A stretch of DNA of 64,000 nucleotides from Pseudomonas sp. B21-028. GTDB lineage: Bacteria; Pseudomonadota; Gammaproteobacteria; Pseudomonadales; Pseudomonadaceae. The notes beneath the pieces are model-generated. The model searched no databases and had not been told where the DNA came from. It saw only the letters and a program-made list of their open reading frames with translations. The position numbers were made by a program, and so were the translations under genes. Of the stretch, positions 17,880-26,215 are shown piece after piece. The stretch lies in assembly GCF_024749045.1 (NCBI RefSeq), contig NZ_CP087184.1, forward strand, positions 2,542,001 to 2,606,000. The letters are read 5' to 3'. The stretch's first letter is position 1, and each line of letters begins with the position of its first letter.

Positions 17880-18553
17880 GTCATGTCCAACAACAAATCG
17901 TCGAGCTATCGCAGCATCTGTGTCACCGCGGCTTTTTTGCGGCGACTGGCGGTAATCTCGCTTTGCGCATCGATGCGCAGCACATCGCCGTCACGCCGTC
18001 GGCTACCGACTATTTCACCATGCGTGCGGAGGATGTCTGTGTGCTGCGTCTCAAGGATCTGGCACAGCTCTCCGGTGACCGCGCGCCCACGGTCGAAAGC
18101 GGGCTGCATGCAAAAATTCTGCGGGCGCGCCCGGACGTGCAGTGCAGTATCCACACCCATCAGCCCGTGGCCAGTGCCTGCACCTTGCTCGGTGAGCCGC
18201 TGGATGTACCGAACCCGGAGCTGTGGGCGTCCCTGGGCAAACACATACCCTTGGTAGGGTACGCACCCTCAGGCTCAAGTTGGTTGGCCGGCAAGTTCGG
18301 CAGGACCATTCGCTGGGATTACAACGCCTACCTGATGCGCAACCACGGCGTGCTGTGCTGTGGTCCGGATATCGAGACGACCCTGTCGCGCCTCGAGGAT
18401 CTCGAGACCTTCTGCCGCGACTACCTGCTACGTCATATCAACGAACAGTCCCGTCATCAGGCGCAGTCACCTGCCGCCGTGGCACGCCTGGTCGACGCCC
18501 TGATGCGTTCCAGCGCTGTCGATGCTCACCCTTCTTCCGAGACCCCATTATGA
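17876..18553 (+). CDS. Class II aldolase, L-fuculose-1-phosphate aldolase type
   Basis: The 225-residue protein keeps the complete FucA active site. Glu75 in PTVESGLHAK is the catalytic acid position. His93 and His95 in CSIHTHQPVA and His157 in LMRNHGVLCCG are the zinc ligands, at almost the same numbers as E. coli FucA (73, 92, 94, 155). It should cleave a 1-phospho-2-ketose into dihydroxyacetone phosphate and an aldehyde. It overlaps the kinase start-stop by four bases, and the aminotransferase start overlaps its own stop, so the three are translated together. Confidence 0.9.
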   Translation: MSHVQQQIVELSQHLCHRGFFAATGGNLALRIDAQHIAVTPSATDYFTMRAEDVCVLRLKDLAQLSGDRAPTVESGLHAKILRARPDVQCSIHTHQPVASACTLLGEPLDVPNPELWASLGKHIPLVGYAPSGSSWLAGKFGRTIRWDYNAYLMRNHGVLCCGPDIETTLSRLEDLETFCRDYLLRHINEQSRHQAQSPAAVARLVDALMRSSAVDAHPSSETPL

Positions 18554-20031
18554 ACAAGCCTCTTGATCCCATCACATTGCCTGCGGTGACAAATTCAGCG
18601 GTTTCGCAATGGCCGGATGTCGACTCGCTGTATCGACGTTTCGATGCGTTGGTCAAGCAACCGATTCGCCCCCTGAAGCGTGAAGCGCTGAGCAAGGTCA
18701 TGGGCTACTTCGACGAACGCTGCCAGGGTTCCAGGCGGCTCGCTGAGGAGGCGAAAAAATTCATACCGGGGGGGGTGCAGCACAACCTCGCGTTCAACCA
18801 TCCATTTGCGCTCGCCATCGCCCAGGCCAAGGGTGCGCACCTAACCGACGTGGACGGCAACCGCTATATCGATTTTCTGCAGGCGGGTGGACCGACCCTG
18901 CTGGGCTCCAACCATCCGGCCATTCGTGAGCAGGTCAATCGGATTCTCGATGAATGCGGTCCGGTCACCGGTCTGCTGCATGAGTATGAGGTGAAGCTGG
19001 CGCAGTTGGTCTGTGAGGTAATGCCTGGCGTCGATATGGTGCGTCTGCTGGGCTCTGGCACTGAAGCAGTCATGGCGGCGGTGCGTCTGGCGCGTGCTTA
19101 TACCCGCAAGAAATGGGTGATCAAGATCGGCGGTGCGTATCACGGCTGGAGCGACCAATTGGTGTATGGCATGCGATTGCCGGGCACCGGTCGTATGGAG
19201 GCCGTCGGTATTCCACGCGGCGCCACGGCGCACACCCAGGAGAGCCCGCCGAATAACCTCGATGCGTTGCGCCGTCGCTTGCAGATCAATCGCCTGCGCG
19301 GTGGCACGGCGGCGATCATGGTGGAACCTTTTGGTCCGGAAAGCGGTACGCGGCCTGTACACCCGGACTTTAACCGTCAGCTGCGCAAGCTGTGCGACGA
19401 GTTCGATACGCTGCTGATTTTCGATGAGGTGGTCACCGGTTTCCGTGCCGGCTTGGGCGGTGCTCAAGGTTATTTCAACGTGATGCCGGACATCACCGTG
19501 CTAGGCAAATGCCTGACCGGTGGCTACCCCATGGCGGGTGCGATCGGCGGGCGCCGGGATGTCATGCAGCTGCTTGCGGGCGGCATCGGCACCTCTGCAC
19601 GACGGGCCTTTGTCGGTGGCACGCTGTCGGCCAACCCGCTGTCCTGCGTGGCCGGTTATTACGCCTTGCTTGAGGCGCGCAAACTGGATGCGCCTGCCTT
19701 GGCGGGACGCGCCGGCGACCGCATGCGCAAGGGACTCGACGAGATCATCAACCGTCGTGGCCTGCCTTACGTGGCCTATAACATGGGCTCGATCGTGCAC
19801 CTGCAAACCTCGGGCGTGCTACTGCTTGACACCAGCAACCCTCTCAAGCTGCTGCGCGCGCGCAATGAAGCCAAGTCGCGGAAGCACATGATGGAAGAGA
19901 TGGGCGCCGCTTATACCGCGCACGGGTTGATCACGCTGGCCGGCAGTCGGATCTATACCAGCCTGGCCGATACCGACGAAGTCATCGACGACGCGCTCGA
20001 GCGATTCGACGCCGTTTTTCAATTGGTGTGA
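18550..20031 (+). CDS. Class III PLP aminotransferase, glutamate-1-semialdehyde aminomutase-like
   Basis: The 493-residue fold-type I enzyme has the entrance block FIPGGVQHNLAFNHP, the phosphate-binding GSGTEAVMAAVRLAR, the aspartate motif LIFDEVVTGFR and the PLP lysine Lys320 in VLGKCLTGGYPMAG. It moves an amino group between an amine or amino alcohol and a keto acid, or shifts it within a molecule. About 60 extra N-terminal residues precede the domain. ATG 18550 overlaps the aldolase stop (TTATGA), which fixes the start; a longer open frame begins inside the aldolase and is not credible. It probably makes the ketone that the kinase phosphorylates. Confidence 0.88.
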   Translation: MNKPLDPITLPAVTNSAVSQWPDVDSLYRRFDALVKQPIRPLKREALSKVMGYFDERCQGSRRLAEEAKKFIPGGVQHNLAFNHPFALAIAQAKGAHLTDVDGNRYIDFLQAGGPTLLGSNHPAIREQVNRILDECGPVTGLLHEYEVKLAQLVCEVMPGVDMVRLLGSGTEAVMAAVRLARAYTRKKWVIKIGGAYHGWSDQLVYGMRLPGTGRMEAVGIPRGATAHTQESPPNNLDALRRRLQINRLRGGTAAIMVEPFGPESGTRPVHPDFNRQLRKLCDEFDTLLIFDEVVTGFRAGLGGAQGYFNVMPDITVLGKCLTGGYPMAGAIGGRRDVMQLLAGGIGTSARRAFVGGTLSANPLSCVAGYYALLEARKLDAPALAGRAGDRMRKGLDEIINRRGLPYVAYNMGSIVHLQTSGVLLLDTSNPLKLLRARNEAKSRKHMMEEMGAAYTAHGLITLAGSRIYTSLADTDEVIDDALERFDAVFQLV

Positions 20032-20041
20032 GGTGAGCGCG

Positions 20042-20662
20042 ATGCAAGAAGTACTGCGACAACAATGGCTGGAACTTCAGCAACGGCTGGTCAGCCTGGT
20101 GGAGGCAGGGAGCAGCTTTTCCTTGCGCATCCCAGGCAAGGAACGCATGTGGTGGGGACAGCTGGATGATCCGGTCCCCACTTGCATCGACTGGCCGGTG
20201 CATGTGCAGGGTGACAGCCAGACCCACCAGGCGATCTACCGCGCACGGGCCGATGTGGGCGCCGTTCTTCTGGGTGGGGGCGACTACACCAGGAGTCTGG
20301 GGGATTTTGGTGGGGTCATGCCGATCCTGTTCGATGAGCAAGCTCGGCATATTGGTCATATGGGCGCACCGGCGGCTTCAGACCAGGAGATCGCCACCGC
20401 ACTGCAGCGTGGCGGCAATGCAGTGTTGATCAAGGGCGTGCCGGCGACCCTGGGTACCACCGGCACCCGCATGGCACTCAACGCGCAGCTGTTTGAAAAG
20501 TGCGCCAAGGCATTCACCCTTGCCAAGGCGTCTGGCATCAAGATGACGCTGCTGCCCTGGTGGGTGGTTCGGGTTGCCAACAGCCGATTGATGAAAGATG
20601 AACAGCGCGCGACGCAATGTTTCGCCCGAGGCGAAATTCCGCCGGAAAACCGTGGTTACTGA
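20042..20662 (+). CDS. Class II aldolase-like protein lacking zinc ligands (probable pseudoenzyme)
   Basis: The 206-residue protein follows the class II aldolase fold pattern, and the stretch QAIYRARADVGAVLLGGG lines up with HAKILRARPDVQCSIHTH of the true aldolase. At the zinc positions it has Leu, Gly and, in AVLIKGVPATLG, Val instead of His, and the catalytic Glu becomes Asp. Metal-dependent aldol chemistry is therefore unlikely. It may be a regulatory partner of the active aldolase. GAGGTGAG lies just before ATG 20042; a GTG at 20033 is possible but overlaps that site. It follows the aminotransferase stop by 10 bases. Confidence 0.7.
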   Translation: MQEVLRQQWLELQQRLVSLVEAGSSFSLRIPGKERMWWGQLDDPVPTCIDWPVHVQGDSQTHQAIYRARADVGAVLLGGGDYTRSLGDFGGVMPILFDEQARHIGHMGAPAASDQEIATALQRGGNAVLIKGVPATLGTTGTRMALNAQLFEKCAKAFTLAKASGIKMTLLPWWVVRVANSRLMKDEQRATQCFARGEIPPENRGY

Positions 20663-20686
20663 AAACCCTTCAAGAGGTGTAGCGCC

Positions 20687-22654
20687 ATGCATGTGTTGTC
20701 CGCTGTTTCCCGTAAACACTTGAGTGCAGCCTTGACGTTGGGCTCAATCGCCGTATTGATGGTAGGCCTGCAACCCTTGCTGCTGGGAGAGTTGCTGGCG
20801 CAAAACCGACTTTCGCTCGAAGGTGTCGGTTTGGTCGCAATGGGAGAAATCCTCTCGCTGGGATTGGGCGTTGTCCTGGGCGATTTACTGCGTTCGGTGT
20901 TTAGTCTGCGTCTGATCACGATTGTCGCGATCCTGGGCGCATCGGTTATGGATCTGGTTACAGCCAGTACCACCGGGGACGGCGCATTGGCGCTGATACG
21001 GGCGTTGGCCGGGTTGGCTGAGGGCCTGCTGTTATGGGGAACCGTGAATCTGATTGTTCAGGGTCCTGCACCAGACCGTGTGGCGGGCGTATTCATGGTC
21101 GTGCAGACACTGGGCCAGGCGCTGGTAGCGGCGGTGTTGGCGTATTGGATACTGCCCATGCATAGCGCGTCTTATGGCTTTGTCTTTTTAGGTGTACTGA
21201 CGGCGGCTTCCTTGGTATTGGTCCGGTGGCAGCCCAGCCGCCTGGCAAACCAGCAAGAACAGCGAGCTAATGATTCCGGTTTTGGTTGGAGTCTCAAACA
21301 CTTGTTATTGCTGGGACTGGTCTTTATGCAGCTTTCCGCCATCGGCGGGCTTTGGGCCTATCTCGAGCCGTTAAGCAAATACGTGGGGCTTGACGCACAA
21401 AACGCACAATTACTCATTTCCGGCACGCTACTGATGCAGGTATTGGGTGGGTGCCTGGGTATCCTCCTGGTGCGCCGTATCTCGGACTTTTCGTTGTTGG
21501 CGGGCGCTGCGCTCTTGTTGGGCGGCATTGCGTTGGGCATGTATTTTTCTGTCGATATGGGCGTCAGCGTATTCCTGGTGCTGTGCGGATCGTTTGGATT
21601 GGTTTGGCTGATGCTGACGCCTTTCCAAGTCCGTATCGCGCTTCAGATAGATCCCTCGGGACGAATCGCTGCGCTGGTGCCAGGCATGCAATTGCTGGGG
21701 TGCGCTTTCGGGCCCTTGATAGCGTCGCAGTGGGTAGTGGGTGAGAACGCCGAGTACGTCTTGCTGGTCAGTGCTGTGTTCTCGCTGATTGCGCTGATCC
21801 TGGTTGGCTTGCTTCGACAGTGCCCGACGAGCAAGCGCGTCAGTTTTGCCCGCAAAGTGGTCCTGGTAGTCGGGGCGTCTTCAGGCATGGGGCGCGGCCT
21901 GGCAGTGCGTCTGGCGCAGGAAGGCGCCTGGGTAGTGGCCACGGCCAGGCGCAAGGAGCTGTTGAATGCCCTGCAACTGGAAATCACGCTTCAAGGTGGA
22001 AAGTGCGTGGCCCTGGCCGCGGATGCGCTGGATGAGCAGGCGGCGGCCGGCCTCGTGGAGGAGATCGTCGAACTGTACGGTCGCCTTGATGTGGTCGTGC
22101 TCAACGCAGGCGGAGCCCCCGCGTTGGATATGCGCGAAATGAAAGCCGCGGATGTCACCGCGTACATGCGTTCGAACTACGATGTGGTGGTCAACTACCT
22201 ATTCCCGGCCTTGGAACAGATGAGTCGGCAGGGGCATGGACTGGTGGTGCAAACCAATTCTCTCGCGGGCTTTCTGGGTGTGACGTTGCAAGGCCCTTAT
22301 AGCGCCGCCAAGGGCGCACTGCGCTTGTTGATCGACACTTGTCGCATCGAGTTCGGCGGCCGGGGGATTCGGTTTCTATCGCTCTACCCGGGTTTTGTCG
22401 CTACAGCGCAAACCGCAAACGATGGTATGCCGGCACCCTTGGAAATCTCAGAAGCGGCCGCCGTCAACCACATGCTTTACGCCATGCGCAGCCAGCGCTG
22501 GGATTACCTGTTTCCCTGGCCCATGAGATGGCTGATCCGGTTGGCAAGGGTCCTGCCCAAATCAGTCACGTTGTGGGTCTTGCGAAAGGAGCTGCCAGGA
22601 TCGCAACCAGACAGACCAAGCGAGCAGGCGATGTCGTTGAATAAAACGATCTGA
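20687..22654 (+). CDS. MFS transporter fused to a short-chain dehydrogenase/reductase
   Basis: One uninterrupted 655-residue frame holds two families. Residues ~10-390 are an MFS-like membrane domain with about 12 hydrophobic segments. Residues ~398-640 are a complete SDR: cofactor motif VVGASSGMGRG, NAGG, serine in TNSLAGFLG and YSAAK. The tail, with FPWPMRWLIRLARVLP, is amphipathic, as in membrane-bound lipid SDRs. The fusion suggests that a substrate is oxidised or reduced as it enters or leaves the membrane. AGAGG precedes the ATG, 24 bases after the aldolase-like gene, in the same operon. Confidence 0.82.
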   Translation: MHVLSAVSRKHLSAALTLGSIAVLMVGLQPLLLGELLAQNRLSLEGVGLVAMGEILSLGLGVVLGDLLRSVFSLRLITIVAILGASVMDLVTASTTGDGALALIRALAGLAEGLLLWGTVNLIVQGPAPDRVAGVFMVVQTLGQALVAAVLAYWILPMHSASYGFVFLGVLTAASLVLVRWQPSRLANQQEQRANDSGFGWSLKHLLLLGLVFMQLSAIGGLWAYLEPLSKYVGLDAQNAQLLISGTLLMQVLGGCLGILLVRRISDFSLLAGAALLLGGIALGMYFSVDMGVSVFLVLCGSFGLVWLMLTPFQVRIALQIDPSGRIAALVPGMQLLGCAFGPLIASQWVVGENAEYVLLVSAVFSLIALILVGLLRQCPTSKRVSFARKVVLVVGASSGMGRGLAVRLAQEGAWVVATARRKELLNALQLEITLQGGKCVALAADALDEQAAAGLVEEIVELYGRLDVVVLNAGGAPALDMREMKAADVTAYMRSNYDVVVNYLFPALEQMSRQGHGLVVQTNSLAGFLGVTLQGPYSAAKGALRLLIDTCRIEFGGRGIRFLSLYPGFVATAQTANDGMPAPLEISEAAAVNHMLYAMRSQRWDYLFPWPMRWLIRLARVLPKSVTLWVLRKELPGSQPDRPSEQAMSLNKTI

Positions 22655-22762
22655 ATCCGGCGCATCAGTTCGAGTTGATTGGCGACGTGTTGACCCTCAA
22701 AGCCGTCGCTGCTCTCCTGGCCAATCAATGACCGTTATCCCAACCGACAGTGAGCCAAGACG

Positions 22763-23071
22763 ATGCGCACGACACACTATAAGAACTTTGCAGAGTTTTA
22801 CCCGTTCTATTTGAGCCAACACTCAAAGCGGACATCACGGCGCCTGCATTTTGCAGGGTCTACCCTGGCGCTGGTATTGGCTGCTACGGCGCTGGCGACG
22901 CAATCTTGGGGCTGGTTGCTTCTGGCGTTCGTACAAGCCTATGCCTTCGCCTGGGTGGGGCATTTTTTCTATGAACACAACCGGCCTGCAACCTTACGGC
23001 ATCCCCTGAGCAGTTTCAGGGGAGACTGGAAAATGTGGTGGGACATGCTGACCGGCAGGCTACCGTTCTGA
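22763..23071 (+). CDS. Mpo1-like / DUF962 membrane protein
   Basis: The 102-residue protein has two hydrophobic segments (residues ~30-48 and 50-66) between conserved histidines: RRLHFAGS, WVGHFFYEHNRPATLRHP. These match the short bacterial DUF962/YGL010w family. Yeast Mpo1 in this family is an iron dioxygenase that shortens 2-hydroxy fatty acids by one carbon during phytosphingosine breakdown. Bacterial homologues are little studied. It lies 108 bases after the MFS-SDR gene on the same strand, so a shared transcript is likely but not certain. Confidence 0.78.
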   Translation: MRTTHYKNFAEFYPFYLSQHSKRTSRRLHFAGSTLALVLAATALATQSWGWLLLAFVQAYAFAWVGHFFYEHNRPATLRHPLSSFRGDWKMWWDMLTGRLPF

Positions 23072-23076
23072 ATCGC

Positions 23077-23110
23077 GGCCGTGAACGTTCATCGATGGAC
23101 CTTCACGGCC
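23077..23110. terminator. Hairpin between convergent genes, possible bidirectional terminator
   Basis: GGCCGTGAA (23077-23085) pairs with TTCACGGCC (23102-23110) around a 16-base loop. It lies between the convergent stops of the DUF962 and RND genes. No clear T-run follows on either side, so it could be a Rho-independent terminator of poor quality or only an RNA 3' end stabiliser. Confidence 0.35.
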
Positions 23111-23143
23111 CCGTCCGTCTGCGCTGCGTGAAACGCCCAGTGT

Positions 23144-26100
23144 TCAAGGTTTTTGTTGCCGGGACACCATGCCCCAGGTGCGCGGCGTGAACAGCAGTAC
23201 GTAGAGCACAGGGATCAAACCCAGTGTCACCAATGTCCCCAGCGCCAGGCCTCCCATTAGCGTGATCGCCATGCCTTCCCACAGTGGCCCGGCGAAGAGC
23301 ATCAGGGGGATCAGCCCGATAATGCAGGTCAGTTTGGTCATGACGATGGGGCGCAGGCGTTTCACGGCGGCATTCACCACTGCCTCGTACACCGGCAGGC
23401 CTTCATGGATTTCCGCCTCGATACGTTCCAGCAGCAGCACGGCGTTGTTCACGATAATTCCCGCCAGCGACAACAGGCCGAACGTGGCCATGAAGCCGAA
23501 CGGGTAACCGGTGATCAGCAGCGCGACGGCAACGCCGATCAATACGAAGGGGATCGCGGAGACCACAATCAGCAGCTTGCGCAACGAATTGAATTGCCAG
23601 ACGAACAGCAACAGCATGGCGATCAGCGCGTGTGGCAGGTACTGCAACAGCGCCTGGTTGGCGTCTGCCGAGTCTTCGATTTCGCCGCCCAGCTCAATGC
23701 GGTAGCCCGGCGGTAAGGCCAGTGCAGCCACCTGGGGCGCCAGCTGTTCGACAATGGATGTCGCCGTCAGCGACGGGTTGTGCCCGACCACGGTGATGAC
23801 TCGCTCCTGATTGCGGCGTATCAGTGTGGACGGTTCGCTGGACGCGACGATGTGGGCAAGGGCCGACAGCGGCAAGGGTGTCGAGCCGTCGGCTGGGTAG
23901 ACCAGGATCCCGCGCAGGTCGGGAGAGGCACTGTTCGCCGTCGCGAGCTCGCGTACCACCAGCGGCACACGGGTTTCGTTGTCCTGCAATGACGAGACTT
24001 GAATACCGCCGAAGTGCAGCTGCAGGGCCTGGGCGATGGCTTGGGTATCCACACCGGCGCGTCGGACACTTTGCTGGTCAACCTCGACGGTATAACGGGT
24101 CAAGCGCGTGCTCCAGTCATCGCGCACATCCAGTGTGCCCGGCAAGGTGCGCAGCGCTGTCTCGATCTGGCCGGCCAGCGTTCGCAACACGTGCTCGTCC
24201 GACCCCACTACTCGATAGATGGCGACACCGGCCTCTGTGGTGCCCAGGGAAAACCGTTTGGGTTCGGCTCGCAATTCAGGGTGCTGTTTGAGCAGATAGC
24301 GCCGCATATTGGCGATGACCGCATCGATATCCGTACCGACCTTGACGCTGACGGTGAAGTAAGCGGTTTCCGCAGCCGGCAAAGGCGGGTTGAGACCAAG
24401 CACGATACGTGGCCCGCCATCGGCGACGTAGCCGATGCTGTCGACCACCTGGGGTTCCTTGCTCAGCCACAGGCTGATCTCGCGCACACTTTGCAGGGTC
24501 TTGCGCGAGCCGCTGCCGGGTTCCAGGGTGATGGGCACCTGAAACTGCAACCGATCCGACTGGGGCAAAAAGTCATAGGGTACGCGCATCAATTCGAAAA
24601 CGGCGGCGGCCAGCAACACCAGCATGGCAATCAGAAACAAGACTTTGTGCCGTAGCACCCGGCGGATGATGGCTCGATAGCCTCGGTAAAAACCGGTGTC
24701 ATACGTTTCACCGGACGCCTCGTCGCGCGCGGCCTTGGCGAAATACAGGCACAGCAGCGGCGTAACGGTGATGCTCAATAACCACGAGCCGAGCAGAGTG
24801 AGGGCCAGTACGACGGCCAATGAGCGCAGGTATTCATTGGTGCTGGTCTGGCCGAGAAAGAACGGCGAGAACGCCAGCACAATCACCAGCGATGAGGTCA
24901 ACAACGGAATGGCCAGGGTGCGTCCAGCCTCTTCGCAGGCCTGGCGTCGCGGCTCGCCGGCGTGCAGCCTGCGCTCGATGTCCTCGGCGATCACGATGCC
25001 ATTGTCCACCAGCAAGCCGAGCGCGAGGATGATCGCGGCGATCGACACGGTTTGCAGCTCGACCCCGAGCATGCGCATGGCGATCAACGTACCCAAGATG
25101 GTCAGCGGTACAATGGCACCCACCACCAGCCCGGTACGCCACCCCAGGAACAGCATCACCACGGCCATGACGATGACCACTGTCTCGATCATCACATGCT
25201 TCATCTTGGCCATCTGCTGATCGACCACATCGGCCTGGAACGTCACCACATGCGCGGCAAAGCCCAACGGGAGCTGCTGCTCCAGCTGCGCCAAGCGATC
25301 GCGCAGTGCTGCGCCGAACTGATGAATGTTCTGCCCCGCAGCCATGGACACGGCAAGCACCACCGCGTCCTGGCCCTGGTACACCGCGGCGGTCTGTGGC
25401 GGGTCGGTGGCCATCACCGAAATGTGCGCAATGGCGCCCAGCGGTACCGATTGCGCGGCGCTGGTCGAGCCAGGCAGCTGGATGGGCAACTCGCGCAGTT
25501 GCTCCACGCTGAGGACTTCGCCGGTCACGGTGAGGGTGGTGATCTGCCCGCCAATGTCGGCAATGCCACCGGGCGCCAGCACATTCTGCTGCTGCAATTG
25601 CTGGAACAGTTGCTGTGGAGACAAGCCCAGCCCTGCCAGGCGCTGCGGGTTGAAATCGATCGACAGCTGTTGCTCCTGCACGCCGTGCAAAGTGACCTGG
25701 CCGATGCCGGGCAATCCGCCCAATTGATCGCGCAGGCGCTTCAACGGCCCACGCATCTCGCTCATGCTGTAGCCGGGCGCGGTGACAGCGATGGAGGCGA
25801 CAGCGACACGCCCGAAATTGTCTTCGACAAACGGCCCTTGGGTGCCGGGTGGAAAGCTGGCGCCGGCTTCGGCGACTTTATTGCGTACCTGTTGCCACAG
25901 CACCCCCAGGTCCTTGATTTCATCGCGCGCAGTCACTTGGATGACCACGCTGCCGGGGTGGATCGTGGTCACGATATTTTTGATCTGCGACAGTTCACGC
26001 AGCTTTTCTTCCGTAGGCCGGGCCAGCAATTCTTCGGCGCGTTCGCTGGGAAGTCCGGGAAATTGGATACTCACCAGGGCATCGCGAATGGTCACCGAGG

Positions 26101-26215
26101 GCTCTTCCTGGGTCGGGAAGCTCAGAAACGTCGCCACGCCTGCGACCAGTATCAACAGGGCGGTGAATAACGTCAGGCGGCTCGCACCCAGCGCATGACG
26201 GGTCAGGTTGATCAT
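23144..26215 (-). CDS. RND efflux transporter, inner-membrane pump subunit
   Basis: The 1023-residue protein has the RND layout: TM1 at the N-terminus, a large periplasmic loop, TM2-6, a second loop and TM8-12. The intramembrane aspartate region reads LGLLVDNGIVIAEDIERR (residues ~397-414). It is a proton-driven pump that extrudes drugs or toxic metabolites with an adaptor and outer-membrane channel. Its start overlaps the adaptor stop (ATGA). All three pump components plus a MipA protein lie in one minus-strand operon divergent from a two-component system. Loop sequence does not show whether it is a drug or metal pump. Confidence 0.93.
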   Translation of the reverse strand: MINLTRHALGASRLTLFTALLILVAGVATFLSFPTQEEPSVTIRDALVSIQFPGLPSERAEELLARPTEEKLRELSQIKNIVTTIHPGSVVIQVTARDEIKDLGVLWQQVRNKVAEAGASFPPGTQGPFVEDNFGRVAVASIAVTAPGYSMSEMRGPLKRLRDQLGGLPGIGQVTLHGVQEQQLSIDFNPQRLAGLGLSPQQLFQQLQQQNVLAPGGIADIGGQITTLTVTGEVLSVEQLRELPIQLPGSTSAAQSVPLGAIAHISVMATDPPQTAAVYQGQDAVVLAVSMAAGQNIHQFGAALRDRLAQLEQQLPLGFAAHVVTFQADVVDQQMAKMKHVMIETVVIVMAVVMLFLGWRTGLVVGAIVPLTILGTLIAMRMLGVELQTVSIAAIILALGLLVDNGIVIAEDIERRLHAGEPRRQACEEAGRTLAIPLLTSSLVIVLAFSPFFLGQTSTNEYLRSLAVVLALTLLGSWLLSITVTPLLCLYFAKAARDEASGETYDTGFYRGYRAIIRRVLRHKVLFLIAMLVLLAAAVFELMRVPYDFLPQSDRLQFQVPITLEPGSGSRKTLQSVREISLWLSKEPQVVDSIGYVADGGPRIVLGLNPPLPAAETAYFTVSVKVGTDIDAVIANMRRYLLKQHPELRAEPKRFSLGTTEAGVAIYRVVGSDEHVLRTLAGQIETALRTLPGTLDVRDDWSTRLTRYTVEVDQQSVRRAGVDTQAIAQALQLHFGGIQVSSLQDNETRVPLVVRELATANSASPDLRGILVYPADGSTPLPLSALAHIVASSEPSTLIRRNQERVITVVGHNPSLTATSIVEQLAPQVAALALPPGYRIELGGEIEDSADANQALLQYLPHALIAMLLLFVWQFNSLRKLLIVVSAIPFVLIGVAVALLITGYPFGFMATFGLLSLAGIIVNNAVLLLERIEAEIHEGLPVYEAVVNAAVKRLRPIVMTKLTCIIGLIPLMLFAGPLWEGMAITLMGGLALGTLVTLGLIPVLYVLLFTPRTWGMVSRQQKP

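Noticed and set aside
18223..18549. N-terminal extension of the class III aminotransferase
   Set aside because: It lies wholly inside the aldolase gene in another frame; the ATG at 18550 with coupled stop explains the start.
24962..26170. Long plus-strand open frame opposite the RND pump
   Set aside because: His- and Gln-rich composition typical of antisense to a membrane protein gene; no ribosome site.
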